Positions 1 through 10,018 are shown, numbered from the stretch's first letter. The stretch is DNA of 64,000 bases from Lithobates sylvaticus (GCA_028564925.1 CM053030.1:377302945-377366944); one strand, 5' to 3'. Made by a program: numbers and translations. Notes: generated from the sequence alone by a model not told the origin.

Positions 1-2021
1 GCCCAAACATTGTTGTGTGGGAGGGGGAGTTATATTGATGCCATTACTAACACTGACTTTCAAGACTTTTCAGGTATTTGTCTAAAAATTAAAAACTGAT
101 CCAGCATTGTTCTATGTGGAGGGGGAAGTCAGCATATCAGGGTAAATGTTGTGATGTGGCACCTTACTGAGCCTACTGTAAAACTGCAGGTTTGTTCTAC
201 AGTATATCACTTTAGGGTGATACAAATTTATTATAAGTAAAGTTTATCAAAAGCTTTACAAAAATACAGTCTGGGGAGTTTGTAAAAGGTGTCATAGATA
301 CCCTTTAGAAATCCTTCAAGTCACAGCATTAAAAGTGTCAGTGCTTGCTTGCACTCGATGTATGTACCTGTTACAAACAGCTACACTAATCTTTGTATGC
401 TGGTACTAAAATTGGAATGTCCATTCTGGACTTTCATTCCTCAGTCCCCTCCCTCCTGACAGGTACATAGCTGAAGACTTTTGTATTAGAGGTTGAGGGG
501 CCAGATGGGGAGCTGAGAGAGTAGTTCCCCATCAGGACCGCTTTACTTTTGATTGACAGAGTATAGTAATAGCAGATCCATAGCTGCTATTCAGTCCAAT
601 AACGGCTTTGGAATCCACCACTGCCAGTTTCTATCACTTACAGACAAGGTGAACCTGACTGGGACCAAGTCTCAGTATTCCCATTCAGGCCCCACCCACC
701 CAATTGGCTTAGTGGCTTTAAGTTGTTGGGTGGGCAGAACCCGATGGAGAACTCAGAGACAAGTTCTCCTTCAGAATCTGTCTTGCCTGTGATTGTCACT
801 GGATGGCAGTGTGAGGAATTCAAAAGTAGACAGAAAAAGTACCACTCTAATGCTCCTATCACTGATATCAGCCAACATGACATGTAATAAATTGGTGCAG
901 ATAGTATAAAACTGCTTGCCAGGCAACAATATGCTACAGAAAAATGGGAACCAAGCAAACACAGGACATCAACTCACTGTTACCAAACTAAACCAGGTAA
1001 TGTAAGATGACTTTAGCTCTGATCTCCAGCCACAGGAGAGGTCCCTCAGATGCATTCCACCCCCTATTGGGCTTAATCATTGAGACCTCAGAAGGCTTTT
1101 TTGGGGGAGGATTCCAAAGCCATTATTGCACTAAAGTAATGAACAGACAACACCCTCTCCCCCGGTATGCCAACTTTGAGGTGGCCTTAATTACCACCAA
1201 TTTACTTATCTTCACAGCCAGGTGACAGATTCTAAAAGTGGTAGTGGTAAGAACTACTTGAAACTGGCACAAGACTTTTATTAATTAGGCGCAGGCCATG
1301 TTAAAGGGGCAATACCACCACAAAAGTAATGTTATTGTTTTGTTGAATTCCCCTGAATGTGTCTAGGGAATGCTCCCTGTAACCCCTGCAGAATTGCTCA
1401 GTTTTCCTAATTTACAGAAACAGATTCATCTCTAGGCAGAATCCGCTGGACAAATATGACTGGAAAATTAGTATGCCAATGCTTAAAAAAAGTTTAAATG
1501 ATGAAATTGAATATATTTAGGAAACTTTATGCAGTAATAGAAGATTGTGTTATCTTATGCACAGGACATTTGGTTTAGTAATATAGTTTAGCACTTAATG
1601 CAATATAAAAGTTCAAGCAAAGCACCACTTTCATTTTAAATAAATTATATAATAAACATAGTGGATACAATAGCCATTCTGTAATTAAGCATTATTAAAA
1701 ATTGCCTTCGCAAATCAATCTATGGCCAGCTCATATTTTCTACAGCAGACAAAGAATTCCATGACAACAGATTAATAGGGGTGTTCTGTACACAGTCTGT
1801 GTGCACTCTTACCATAGTAATTTAGATTCCAGGTAAAGTCATTGACTTGTTGAGTGGCAGCTCAGTTCATAGATTTACTGTAAAGAATTTTTCAGTTCTG
1901 GTCATAATTAAGTTATTTATATACAGTGCGGCTACTGGGATACAATGGTAAAAAATGTTAAAAAAAAAAGTTAGCAATCCACTTAGCAGTAAATTTGAGG
2001 AAGTTGTTGGAGTGGCATGTC
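1..2021. other. Unique intergenic/intronic DNA, no gene seen
   Basis: No reading frame here has coding character; the open frames are short and overlap on both strands. Two blocks, about 480-560 and 735-800, resemble each other (both read roughly GATGGRGARCT..AGAGA..AGTTC then TGATTG), suggesting a very diverged local duplication. A probable decayed interspersed repeat begins near 1301 with TTAAAGGGGCAATACC and runs to about 1475. The rest is AT-rich and featureless to me. Confidence 0.6.
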
Positions 2022-2729
2022 TTATGCGGCGTACACACGCTCGGACTTTCCGTTGGGATTGTTCGCCAGACCTAGTCCAGCGGACAAACCGCCGGACTTT
2101 CCAGTGGAGGTCTTTCCGAGCGTGTGGACTTGCCCACACACGCCCGGACTTTTCCGGCGGACAATCCGTGGGAAAAAGTCTGCGGGACTTTTGAAATGAA
2201 CGGACTTGCCTCGCACACGGAGGAAAGTCAGTTTATTTAGAACGTGACTCCAGCATGACGGGGCTAGCGAAGGCATGCCTCCGCGCTAGCCCCGTCACCT
2301 GGCATGGATTTAAAGGGGAATCCCTACGCCAAAAAAATGGCGTGGGGGTCCCCCCCAAATCCATCTCAGACCCTTATCTGAGCACGCAGCCTGGCCGGCC
2401 GGGAAAGGGGGTGGGGATGAGCGAGCGCCCCCCTCCTGAGCCGTAACAGGCTGCGTGCCCTCAACATGGGGGGGGGCCCTGTGGCCCCCCACCCCAAAGC
2501 ACCTTGTCCCCATGTTGATGAGGACAAGGGCCTCTTCCCGACAACCCTAGCCATTGGTTGTCGGGGTCTGCGGGCGGGGGGCTTATCGGAATCCGGGAGC
2601 CCCGTTTAATAAGGGGGCCCCCAGATACTAGCCCCCACCCTATGTGAATGAGTATGGGGTACGATGTACCCCTACCCATTCACCTAAGATGTAAAAGTGT
2701 AAATAAAAAAACACAGTTTTTTTAAATAT

Positions 2730-2735
2730 TTTATT
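2730..2735 (-). terminator. Poly(A) signal AATAAA, leftward unit
   Basis: Minus strand reads GTGCAATAAAATATTTT followed by a T-rich stretch. It mirrors the plus-strand signal at 3411 and would end a transcript of roughly 260-280 nt from the TATA box at 3016-3023. Confidence 0.45.
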
Positions 2736-2937
2736 GCACAGCTCCGGGGGTCTTCTTCCGTCTTGGGGGGTCTTCTCGCCGAACTCCTCCGCTATCTTCT
2801 GATCTTTTATCTAGCTCTTTCACTAGCAGAGGAGCCCGGCTTTCTTCTTCGCCGCCGCCGTTGTCGTCGCCTGGGGGTCTTGTTCCACCTTCGGGGGTCT
2901 CTTCTGTTCTTGCCGCTGTCGCCGCCGCCTTCTGCAT
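2731..2937 (-). CDS. Small ORF in foldback left arm (68 aa from ATG), hypothetical
   Basis: Reading leftward from the ATG at 2937, the frame encodes about 68 residues rich in E, R, G, P and D, beginning MQKAAATAARTEETPEGG and ending RRKKTPGAVQ. Its TAA stop overlaps the poly(A) signal (CAATAAA), so the frame fills the predicted transcript to its end. The frame remains open upstream without another ATG. Composition is dominated by GAA, CGG and CCC runs, so the openness could be a by-product of base composition. I do not recognise a family. The right arm lacks the matching ATG. Probably not a functional protein, but it is the only plausible product of this element. Confidence 0.2.
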   Translation of the reverse strand: MQKAAATAARTEETPEGGTRPPGDDNGGGEEESRAPLLVKELDKRSEDSGGVRREDPPRRKKTPGAVQ

Positions 2938-2963
2938 TGTCGTCTTCTTCTTCTTCTTCCCAT
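2823..2963 (-). CDS. Arginine-rich micro-ORF in foldback left arm (46 aa), hypothetical
   Basis: This is the first ATG after the predicted leftward start site (context CAACATGGG). It opens with a run of six arginines after MG, then QC and five more arginines, then a proline/lysine tail (RPPK, AAAKKK) and stops after GLLC. That composition is protamine-like, but it comes directly from (AGA)n and (CGG)n runs. It overlaps the 68-aa frame in a different phase, so at most one of the two can be real. The mirror arm has the same run without the ATG. Confidence 0.15.
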   Translation of the reverse strand: MGRRRRRRQCRRRRRQRQEQKRPPKVEQDPQATTTAAAKKKAGLLC

Positions 2964-3015
2964 GTTGACTCAACGCTCTCTCTGGCCGGAATGGCAGAGA
3001 CACGCGGTGTTGTGA

Positions 3016-3023
3016 CTTATATA
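3016..3023 (-). promoter_or_regulatory. TATA box, leftward mini-unit of foldback element
   Basis: On the minus strand the sequence is CCCTATATAAGTCAC, an exact match to the right-arm TATA context. It lies 92 bp from its mirror copy, pointing away from the centre, and would start transcription near 2990. Whether it is used is not known. Confidence 0.5.
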
Positions 3024-3114
3024 GGGACAAGGGGCGGGGTCACCATGTGACATGAGTCGTGGCAGAGGATGCTGGGACTGTGACATCATATGGGGCGGTG
3101 TCACCCCTTGTCCC

Positions 3115-3122
3115 TATATAAG
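3115..3122 (+). promoter_or_regulatory. TATA box, rightward mini-unit of foldback element
   Basis: TATATAAG inside CCCTATATAAGTCACAACAC, identical to the minus-strand copy at 3016-3023. Expected start site is near 3145-3150, about 270 bp before the AATAAA at 3411. Together the two boxes make a divergent promoter-like core. Confidence 0.5.
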
Positions 3123-3410
3123 TCACAACACCGCGTGTCTCTGCCATTCCGGCCAGAGAGAGCATTGAGTCAACATCAGAAGAAGAAGAAGGCAACGACT
3201 ACGCAGAAGGCGGCAGCGACAGCGGCAAGAAGAACAGAAGAGCGGGACCCCCGAAGGCGGCACAAGACCCCCAGACTACGACAGCGGCGGCGACGAAGAA
3301 GAAATCCGGGCTCCTCCACTCGTGAAAGAGCTAGGTAAAAGATCAGAAGATAGCGGAGGAGTCTGGCGAGAAGACCCCCCCAAGACGGAAGAAGACCCCC
3401 GGAGCTGTGC

Positions 3411-3416
3411 AATAAA
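3411..3416 (+). terminator. Poly(A) signal AATAAA, rightward unit
   Basis: GTGCAATAAAATATTTT, followed by TTGTGTTTTTTTTATTT, a U-rich downstream element. This is the canonical arrangement for vertebrate cleavage and polyadenylation. Confidence 0.45.
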
Positions 3417-3926
3417 ATATTTTAAAAAATTGTGTTTTTTTTATTTACACTTTTACACCTTAGGTGAATGGGTAGGGGTACATCGTACCCCATACTCATT
3501 CACATAGGGTGGGGGGCCGGTATCTGGGGGGACCCCTCATTAAAGGGGGCTCCCGGATTCCGATAAGCCCCCCGCCCGCAGACTCTGACAACCAATGGCC
3601 AGGGTTGTCGGGAAGAGGCCCTTGTCCTCATCAACACTTTCCCCAGGGCACCCCCCATGTTGAGGGCACGCGGCCTGGTACGGCTCAGGAGGGGGGCGCT
3701 CGCCCCCACCCCCTTTCCCGGCCGGGCTGCGTGCTCGGATAAGGGTCTGAAATGGATTTGGGGGGACCCGCGGACTAGCACACAGACCGCGGGATTGTCC
3801 GCCCGACTTCCGAGTCCAGCGAACAATTTTAAGTCTGAACTTAAAACTTAGTCCGCCGGACTTTTGGGATGAAAAAGTCCGGCGGACAATCCCGCGGGAA
3901 AGTCCGCTCATGTGTACACGGCCTTA

Positions 3927-4569
3927 GGATGTTCAGAAGAAAAGCAAGTAGGAATCTACATTGAAGTTTTCTGAAATATTTGCAATGTATATAATTGACC
4001 TAGACTTTAACAAAAAAGTCATAACTTGTTTTGTAAAGGATCATGTAGAACTTCATAATGGGTTTCTTTGATGTAAACAAAAAGATACGTATAACATGAC
4101 AGACAAAAAAGGCCTTGAAAATAGTGAATATTATTGACTTTATTTATAATAACTACAAACAAAGAAGAAAGAAGTAAATGCTAGTACACAAATTATGTAT
4201 GTTAAAAAGTAATTGTTAAGGCACTATGTAATGCTAGGGATCAAATCATTTTGCAATGTCTGCCAAGCAACCTCAATGTCAGTACATCTTAATTTAGAAA
4301 AACGAAATCCTAAGGGAAATAGTGGTGATGCCTAGGGCAGCCTATCGTTTTATTTTGGATGAGTTGAAAAGTAAAAGCACACATATAACTGAGCAGGTTT
4401 CCCTCGTTTGTGTTTAGAAGTGGTCCTATCTGCAAATTATTCCAGGTTTTACCTAAACACAAGATTTCTAGTTCAAAAGTTTTTAAGGAATCCTCCCAAT
4501 AGACAAAAACAAACCCCATCACCAAGAACCCTTTTGTAATGCCATCCTGCAGTTACAGTATTGGACTTC
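3927..4569. other. Unique AT-rich DNA
   Basis: No gene, repeat end or structured element recognised between the foldback element and the next MITE. Confidence 0.6.
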
Positions 4570-4572
4570 TAA

Positions 4573-4997
4573 AGCCCTATACACACGGTCGGATTTTCCG
4601 ATGGATTCTGTCCTATCAGACAATGTTGTCGGAAATTCCGACCATGTGTAGGCACCATCGGACAGTTTCCATCGGATTGTCCGACGGACAAAGTCCTATC
4701 TCCTGCTGGATAGATTTTTGGACAACAAAGTCCGATCACACCAAATCCGATCGTGTGTAGCGAATTCCGATGGACAAAGTGCTACGCATGCTCAGATCAC
4801 ATTACAAGACCAAAGCTATTGGCTACTAGCCTCTACGTAGTCCCGTCGTAGGCAACAAACGTCACCACGTTCAGAATGATCGGATTTTCCGACAACTTTG
4901 TCCGACCGTGTGTACGCAAAACCAACATCGGACAAAGTACGACGGACATGATCCGACGGACCTGGTCCTTGGATAATCCGAGCGTGTGTATGGGGCT
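4573..4997. mobile_element. Harbinger-like MITE, copy 1
   Basis: About 425 bp, starting AGCCCTATACACACGGTCGG and ending with its inverted counterpart (CCGAGCGTGTGTATGGGGCT). Flanked by TAA on the left and TTA on the right, or by TA if the A/T belongs to the ends. Internally it shares a block with the element at 52157-52545: GCTATTGGCTACTAGCCTC, CTACGTAGTCCCG and GACAACTTTGTCCGACCGTG. No coding capacity. This copy retains about 38 bp after CGTAGTCCCG that the other copy lacks. Confidence 0.8.
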
Positions 4998-5155
4998 TTA
5001 GTGCACATGGGGTCTGAAAAGACAGAGATGGAGTGGTAGCTCCAGATAAGCTTCATACTAGCAAAAGTTAAGAGATCTTCGTTTAGATTTGTAGAAGAAA
5101 GATATATTTAATTCAGTCGTCAACTAACCTGAGATGGAATGAAAGTAAACTCTAT

Positions 5156-5413
5156 GGGGTTGATTTATTAGAGGTAAATAGTCTATTCAGTTTGCAGTTT
5201 GCAGGAGAAGTTTTACTTCATGTGTGAATTTTCCTCAGAACTTAGTGAATGAGGTGAAGCTCAGCCGGCTTCCAATATCCAGTCAAAAATGCTGTTTTTT
5301 TTCTTGCATGTGATTGAGTATTCTTTGCAAAGTGAAATTTCACCACATTCACTAGCTCTGGGAAAAATTCCCTTGCAAAGTGAAAAACCTTTCAGTTTTA
5401 GTAAATCAACCCC
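5156..5413. mobile_element. GGGGTTGATTTA MITE, copy 1
   Basis: Starts GGGGTTGATTTATTAGA and ends TTTTAGTAAATCAACCCC, so the ends are inverted repeats. The interior carries inverted copies of TTTGCAAAGTGAAA..TTCACC and ACATTCACTAGCTCTG motifs. Related pieces occur at 53318-53488 (same ends, different interior), 56183-56414 (right half) and 59115-59231 (reverse-oriented half). Non-autonomous, no reading frame. Confidence 0.7.
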
Positions 5414-5996
5414 AGTGTGTTGTTAAAAGCTTCAAAAGTCATTGTATGATATAGCATAAAATACTGCATCCGATAAAATTTTGTCTTAATAATAATAATA
5501 GTAATAATTATAAAAAATGTATTATAAATTATAAAAATTATAAAAATTCATTGTAAATAATTATAAAAAAAATAGTAATAATTATTTGTCTTCTGTTAGA
5601 AACCTTTCTTTGCTTCTGGGGCTAAAGAAAGCACAACGAGAAGGTAAGTAAATTCGGATGTGAAAGTTGGCTGCAATTATAACCTGTTGCTTTACCTGGC
5701 ATGACAAAAAGCAGAGGTTGACTTTTAGCATATATGCCTGATGATAAATTAAGCCCTGCCCTTGGGGCATCTTCAAGCATCAGTAGCACTGTAATCAAGG
5801 GTATGATCTTAATAAATCCAGCCAAGGGGTTCATGGAATATGTTTCTTTATATTTGAATGTATTTACATATATATTACTTCATATTAGGCAACATTGTGA
5901 CCCTCACAGAGACCTTTTTCAGGCCACTTGAAATAACATTACAGTATATAGTCATACTGAATTATCATATTTATCTTAAAATGGGGGGAAAGTCAT
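5414..5996. other. AT-rich unique DNA
   Basis: Contains simple AT/TAA-rich sequence at 5480-5580. No gene or repeat ends recognised. Confidence 0.5.
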
Positions 5997-6138
5997 GGGT
6001 GCGTGTTATACGCCGATACCCCCAAAAAAAGTGACAAAAATGGCAAGCGGCGCCGAACAATAGCGAGCGCCGCCGAAAAAGAGAGAATCGGTGCCGAAAA
6101 AAAACGAAGCGCCGCCGGAAAAGACAGAAGCGCCGCCG

Positions 6139-6255
6139 GAAAAGACTGAGCCGACTGTTCGGCTCCGCTCATAGTCCCGCCTCCCTGCGCTCGCTCCGGA
6201 AACAGCAGGGAGGCGTGACCGCGAGCGGAGCCGAACAGTCGGCTCTGTCTTTTCC
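6139..6255. repeat. GC-rich inverted repeat (50-bp stem)
   Basis: Left arm 6139-6188 (GAAAAGACTGAGCCGACTGT..CTCCCTGC) pairs with right arm 6205-6255 (GCAGGGAGGCGTGACC..GTCTTTTCC) with only a few mismatches and a 16-nt loop. Flanking (CGCCGCCGGAAAAGA) and (GGCGGCGCTTTGGTC) repeats extend imperfect pairing outward to about 6030-6310. Confidence 0.75.
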
Positions 6256-6344
6256 GGTGGCGCTTCGGTCTTTTTTGGCGGCGCTTTGGTCTTTTTCGGC
6301 GGCGCACGTGCGGTCTGTCTCGGCGGCGGGAAATTTAAACGCGG

Positions 6345-6590
6345 ACAAGGCTGCAAATGACGCTGGCAAGCTACAATGACACTGGGCAAGCTGCAATGAC
6401 ACTGGGCAAGCTACAATGCCACTGGGCAAGTTGCAATGACACTGGGCAAGCTGCAATGACGCTGGGCAAGCTGCAAATGACGCTGGGCAAGGCTGCAAAT
6501 GACGCTGGGCAAGGCTGCAAATGACGCTGGGCAAGCTGAAAATGATGCTGGGCAAGCTGCAAATGACGCTGGGCAAGCTGCAAATAACGC
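6345..6590. repeat. Minisatellite, ~21-23 bp unit GCAAGCTGCAAATGACGCTGG
   Basis: Roughly eleven tandem units with substitutions and one-base length changes (GCAAGCTACAATGACACTGG to GCAAGGCTGCAAATGACGCTGG). Because units vary between 20 and 23 bp, all frames are interrupted in different ways; the open minus-strand frames rich in AQCHCSLP are products of the repeat, not genes. Confidence 0.8.
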
Positions 6591-7535
6591 TTAACCACTT
6601 CAGCCCCGGACCAATTGGCAGCCAAAGGACCAGGCCCCTTTTTGCGATTCGGCACTGCGTCGCTTTAACTGACAATTGCGCGGTCATGCGACGTGGCTCC
6701 AAAACAAAATTGGCGTCCTTTTTTTCCCACAAATAGAGCTTTCTTTTGGTGGTATTTGATCGCCCCTGCAGTTTTTATTTTTTGCACTATAAACAAAAAT
6801 AGAGCGACAATTTTGAAAAAAATGCAATATTTTTTGCTTTTTGCTATAATAAATATCCCCAAAAAATATATAAAAAAACATTTTTTTTCCTCAGTTTAGG
6901 CCGATACGTATTCTTCTACATATTTTTGGTAAAAAAAATCGCAATTAGCGATTATTGATTGGTTTGCGCAAAAGTTATAGCGTTTACAAAATAGGGGATA
7001 GTTTTATAGCATTTTTATTAATATTTTTTTTTTTACTAGTAATGGCAGCGATCAGCGATTTTTATTGTGACTGCGACATTACGGCGGACACATCGGCCAT
7101 TTTTGACACATTTTTGGGACCATTGTCATTTATACAGCAATCAATGCTATTTAAATGCATGGATTCCTGTATAAAGGACAGTTGTAGTGAAAGAGTTAAC
7201 CACTAGGGGAGGGGTTATGGGCTCTGACGTGTGTGTGTTTTTTTACATTAGGGGGCGGGGCTGACGTCTGACGTCATTGATTGGCTTTCCCGATGACCGG
7301 GAACAGCCAATCAATGACAGGCAGTGTAGACACAAACCTCTCCCCGTTCTTCAGCTCCGTAACCCGATCGCGGGACACCAGTGGCGATCGGGTCCGCTGG
7401 TCCCGCGGCCGGGGTCAGGGAGCTCCCTACCGACCCACGGGCAGGCATTTAAAGGGCCACGTACAGGTACGTGGTTTTGCCTGCCCGTGCCATTCTGTAG
7501 ACGTATATCTACATGGGGCGATCGGGAAGCGGTAA
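6591..7535 (+). repeat. TTAACCACTTCAGCCCCGG repeat, copy A
   Basis: Begins TTAACCACTTCAGCCCCGGA and ends CGATCGGGAAGCGGTAA. Landmarks in order: GACAATTGCGCGGTC, CACAAATAGAGCTTTCTTTTGGTGG, a poly-A/T block, CAGTTTAGGCCGATACGTATTCTTC, GCGCAAAAGTTATAGCG, TTTTTATTGTGACTGCGACATT, ACCACTAGGGG, then a GC-rich tail with GTACAGGTACGTGG. The same order occurs at 8309-9245 (inverted), 33049-33997 and 55197-56182. No transposase; classification unknown. Confidence 0.8.
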
Positions 7536-7648
7536 ATGTAAATTTTTTTTTCCCTAAACTTCCCTCCTAAAACTTTTTTTCCTTAAAATGCCCTCCTAAA
7601 CTTGGGGTGCGTGTTATACGCCGGTGCGTGTTATACGTCGATAAATAC

Positions 7649-8308
7649 GGTACATTCAATATCATTTGAATTTATTTTCAAGGCACACAAAAGATGGTAT
7701 TTTCAGATACCCATGAGATATGATCAGCTCTATAACATTTCTTACACTAAAACAAACTTCATTACATCAGTTGTCAAGTTAATTAAGTGAATAAGCTTGA
7801 TCAGTTTCGGCTTATCATAAAACATCAGTGACTGTCTGCTTGACTTCAATTATACAAGTATGACTAGTTTCCTTTAAACAAATAAAACAGATTTTAACAG
7901 AAAATTTACATCCGCTTAAAACAGAGAAATTAGTTATATGTTGTACAATTCTATTGCTTTTGGCAACATCATTATTTTGCATATATAAGGCTTTCTATAT
8001 AAGGCTTGCTATATAAGTACATGCATATAGCTGTGACGGATATTACCCAACTTTCTGGCATGAATACAAGGTAATAAAAATGTTTGCTTTTCCATCACAT
8101 ATTGCCTGTATGGAACAATTTCAAAATCTTGTCCTTTCTGCAGAAGCCTGGTAGTCATACATAATTAATTTATGTTATGTAATATTGCAAAAGAAAGCAA
8201 AAAAAAAAAAAGGAAAATGCACTGACGAGACCCAAGTTTTGGATACTGACAGAGAATACAGAGAATACCAATATTTAGGAATGTGGTATTCTCATGGCTA
8301 ATTACCTG
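7649..8308. other. Unique AT-rich spacer between inverted repeats A and B
   Basis: No gene recognised. This segment would be the loop if copies A and B paired. Confidence 0.55.
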
Positions 8309-9245
8309 ATAACCGCTTCCCGACCGGCCACTGCATATATACGTCAGCAGAATGGCTCGGGCAGGCAGAATCACGTACCTGTACGTGATCGTAGCGGCGC
8401 GCTCGCGACCCGGTCGGGAGCTCCGTGACCCCGGCCGCGGGACCAGCGGACCCGATCGCCGCTGGTATCCCGCGATCGGGTTACGGAGCGGAAGAACGGG
8501 GAGAGGTCTATGTAAACAAACCTCTCCCCGCGCTTCCTACACTGACTGTCAGTGATCGGCGGTTCCCTGTCATCGGGAACGCCGATCAATGACGTCACAC
8601 GTACAGCCACGCCCCCCTACTGTAAAAAAAAACACAACACGTCACACTGACTCCTCCCCGCCCCCTAGTGGTTAACCCCTAACTACAACTGTCATTTACA
8701 TAGGAATCAGTGCTATTTAAATAGCAGTGATTGCTGTATAAATGACAAATGTCCCAAAAATGTGTCAAAAATATCCGATGTGTCCGCCAAAATGTCGCAG
8801 TCACAATAAAAATCGCTGATCGCCGCCATTACTAATAAAAAAAAAAATATTAATAAAAATGCTATAAAACTATCCCCTATTTTGTAAACGCTATAACTTT
8901 TGCGCAAACTAATCAATAATCGCTAATTGCGATTTTTTTTACCAAAAATATGTAGAAGAATACGTATTGGCCTAAACTGAGGAAAAAAAAAATGTTTTTT
9001 TATATATTTTTTGGGGATATTTATTATAGCAAAAAGTAAAAAATATTGCTTTTTTTCAAAAAATAAAAAATAAAAACCGCAGGGGCGATCAAATACCACC
9101 AAAAGAAAGATTTGTGGGAAAAAAATGACGCCAATTTTGTTTTGGAGCCACGTCGCACGACAATTGTTAGTTAAAGCGACGCAGTGCCGAATTGCAAAGA
9201 GGGGCCTGGTCCTTTAGCTGCAAATTGGTCCGGGGCTGAAGTGGA
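8309..9245 (-). repeat. TTAACCACTTCAGCCCCGG repeat, copy B (inverted)
   Basis: Reverse-oriented copy: begins ATAACCGCTTCCCGACCGGCC and ends GGTCCGGGGCTGAAGTGG. It carries all landmarks of copy A in reverse, including CGCTATAACTTTTGCGCAAA and CCACCAAAAGAAAGA. It lies about 770 bp from copy A in opposite orientation. Confidence 0.8.
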
Positions 9246-9316
9246 TAATGACAATAACTCGAATGATAAAATGACAGTTTGGCATATACAAGGTTCTACA
9301 CATACACACACACATC

Positions 9317-9320
9317 TATA

Positions 9321-9367
<47 letters not shown>

Positions 9368-9440
9368 ATCTATCTATCTAGATACAGGTATGCATATATA
9401 TATATATATAGCTATATATACAGTTTATATATATATATCA
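9317..9440. repeat. Microsatellite (TATC)n then (TA)n
   Basis: About fifteen TATC units at 9321-9380, followed by interrupted TA runs to about 9440. Confidence 0.9.
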
Positions 9441-9530
9441 TAAATTTATAAAATGGAACTTAGCACTCTCTTATCTTGACTGGGTAGTGATATCAATTAA
9501 ATTATTGTAATTTTTTTAATACAGAAATGC

Positions 9531-10018
9531 TTAAAGTGGACCTTCAGTAATTTTTTTCATCTTTCCATCTATTAAACCTTCTGTCCTTGTTGTTTTAACT
9601 TAAGATCGTAAAACGTTTTTTTTTTTTCTGCCAGTAATACCTTATACAGCCCACTTCCTGTTTCTTGTCTGGTCATTAGCCCAGGCTTATGACACGGTAC
9701 ACAGCTCTTTCTCTCAAGAGAGTTTGCCAGGAAGGGAGGGGGGATGAGTCATAGGAGGGCCAATGAAAGCTGCAGAGCTGGAGGTGTGCCTCTGTGTTTC
9801 TGTGTAAATCCAGGAAGTGAACAGGCAGCAGCTTCAGCTGTCCACAGTTAAAATGGATGCAGCCAGACTTAGTGGAGGGAGATTTCTGTAGCATATTTGG
9901 CAAGTACAGAATCACAGTATATATAAAATAATATGCAAAGTGGTTGGAGGGAAGCTTCAGAATGGCAAAGATGTTTTTATTACAAATTATCTGAGAAGAC
10001 TGCAGTTCCTCTTTAAAG
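9531..10018. repeat. TTAAAGTGGACCTTCAG repeat
   Basis: Bounded by TTAAAGTGGACCTTCAGTAA on the left and GCAGTTCCTCTTTAAAG on the right, which are near inverted TTAAAG ends. Interior includes CCACTTCCTGTTTCTTG and a G-rich block with GGGAGGGGGGATGAGTCAT. Typical of short non-autonomous frog repeats; family not identified. Confidence 0.6.

Larger units (their letters stand above)
2349..3034 (-). repeat. Left arm of foldback element
   Basis: Reverse complement of 3104-3769 over nearly its whole length. Shared landmarks read outward from the centre: CCCTATATAAGTCACAACAC, a GAA/CGG-rich stretch, GTGCAATAAAATATTTT, CCTTAGGTGAATGGGTAGGG, CCGGATTCCGATAAGCCCC, CATGTTGAGGGCACGC and GATAAGGGTCTGA.ATGGATTTGG. 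The left arm has a longer G/C-run insertion around 2468-2510 that the right arm lacks, and isolated substitutions throughout, so the arms are old enough to have diverged or were not recently homogenised. Confidence 0.85.
3104..3769 (+). repeat. Right arm of foldback element
   Basis: Mirror image of the left arm. It keeps the TATA box, the GAA/CGG-rich stretch and the AATAAA signal, but where the left arm reads CAACATGGG the right arm reads CAACATCAG, so the matching start codon is absent. A single-stranded copy of the whole element would fold into a hairpin of over 650 bp. Confidence 0.85.
2025..3923. mobile_element. Foldback (near-palindromic) DNA transposon, Harbinger-like ends, non-autonomous
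   Basis: The element is flanked on both sides by TTA (2022-2024 and 3924-3926), a 3-bp target duplication of the TWA type used by PIF/Harbinger transposons. Its ends are imperfect inverted repeats: GCGGCGTACACACGCTCGGA on the left and GGCCGTGTACACATGAGCGG reading inward from the right, each followed by repeated GGACTTTCC/GGCGGACAAT motifs. Inside lie two GC-rich arms of almost 700 bp that are reverse complements of each other (2349-3034 and 3104-3769) around a ~70-bp centre. There is no transposase, so movement would need an enzyme supplied in trans. The arms carry mirrored TATA boxes and poly(A) signals, described separately. The Harbinger assignment rests on TSD length and the motif shared with the MITEs at 4573 and 52157; it is an inference. 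Confidence 0.8.
5997..7641. repeat. Composite repeat with GTGCGTGTTATACGCCGATA boxes
   Basis: The box GGTGCGTGTTATACGYCGATA occurs at 5997-6018, 7604-7622 (partial) and 7623-7641, all in the same direction; the last is followed by AATACGGTA, which looks like the true right terminus. No left terminus in the opposite orientation is present, so the copy is truncated or rearranged. Between the boxes lie a GC-rich hairpin, a 21-bp minisatellite and an inserted TTAACCACTTCAGCCCCGG repeat. I do not know the family. Confidence 0.5.

Noticed and set aside
6169-6732. 187-codon minus-strand frame
   Set aside because: Made of the 21-bp minisatellite plus a GC-rich hairpin; no coding character.
7790-7835. 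Minus-strand CTGATG..CGAAACTGATC resembling a hammerhead
   Set aside because: The core reads CTGATGT rather than CTGANGA, there is no stem II between the boxes and no stem I partner.
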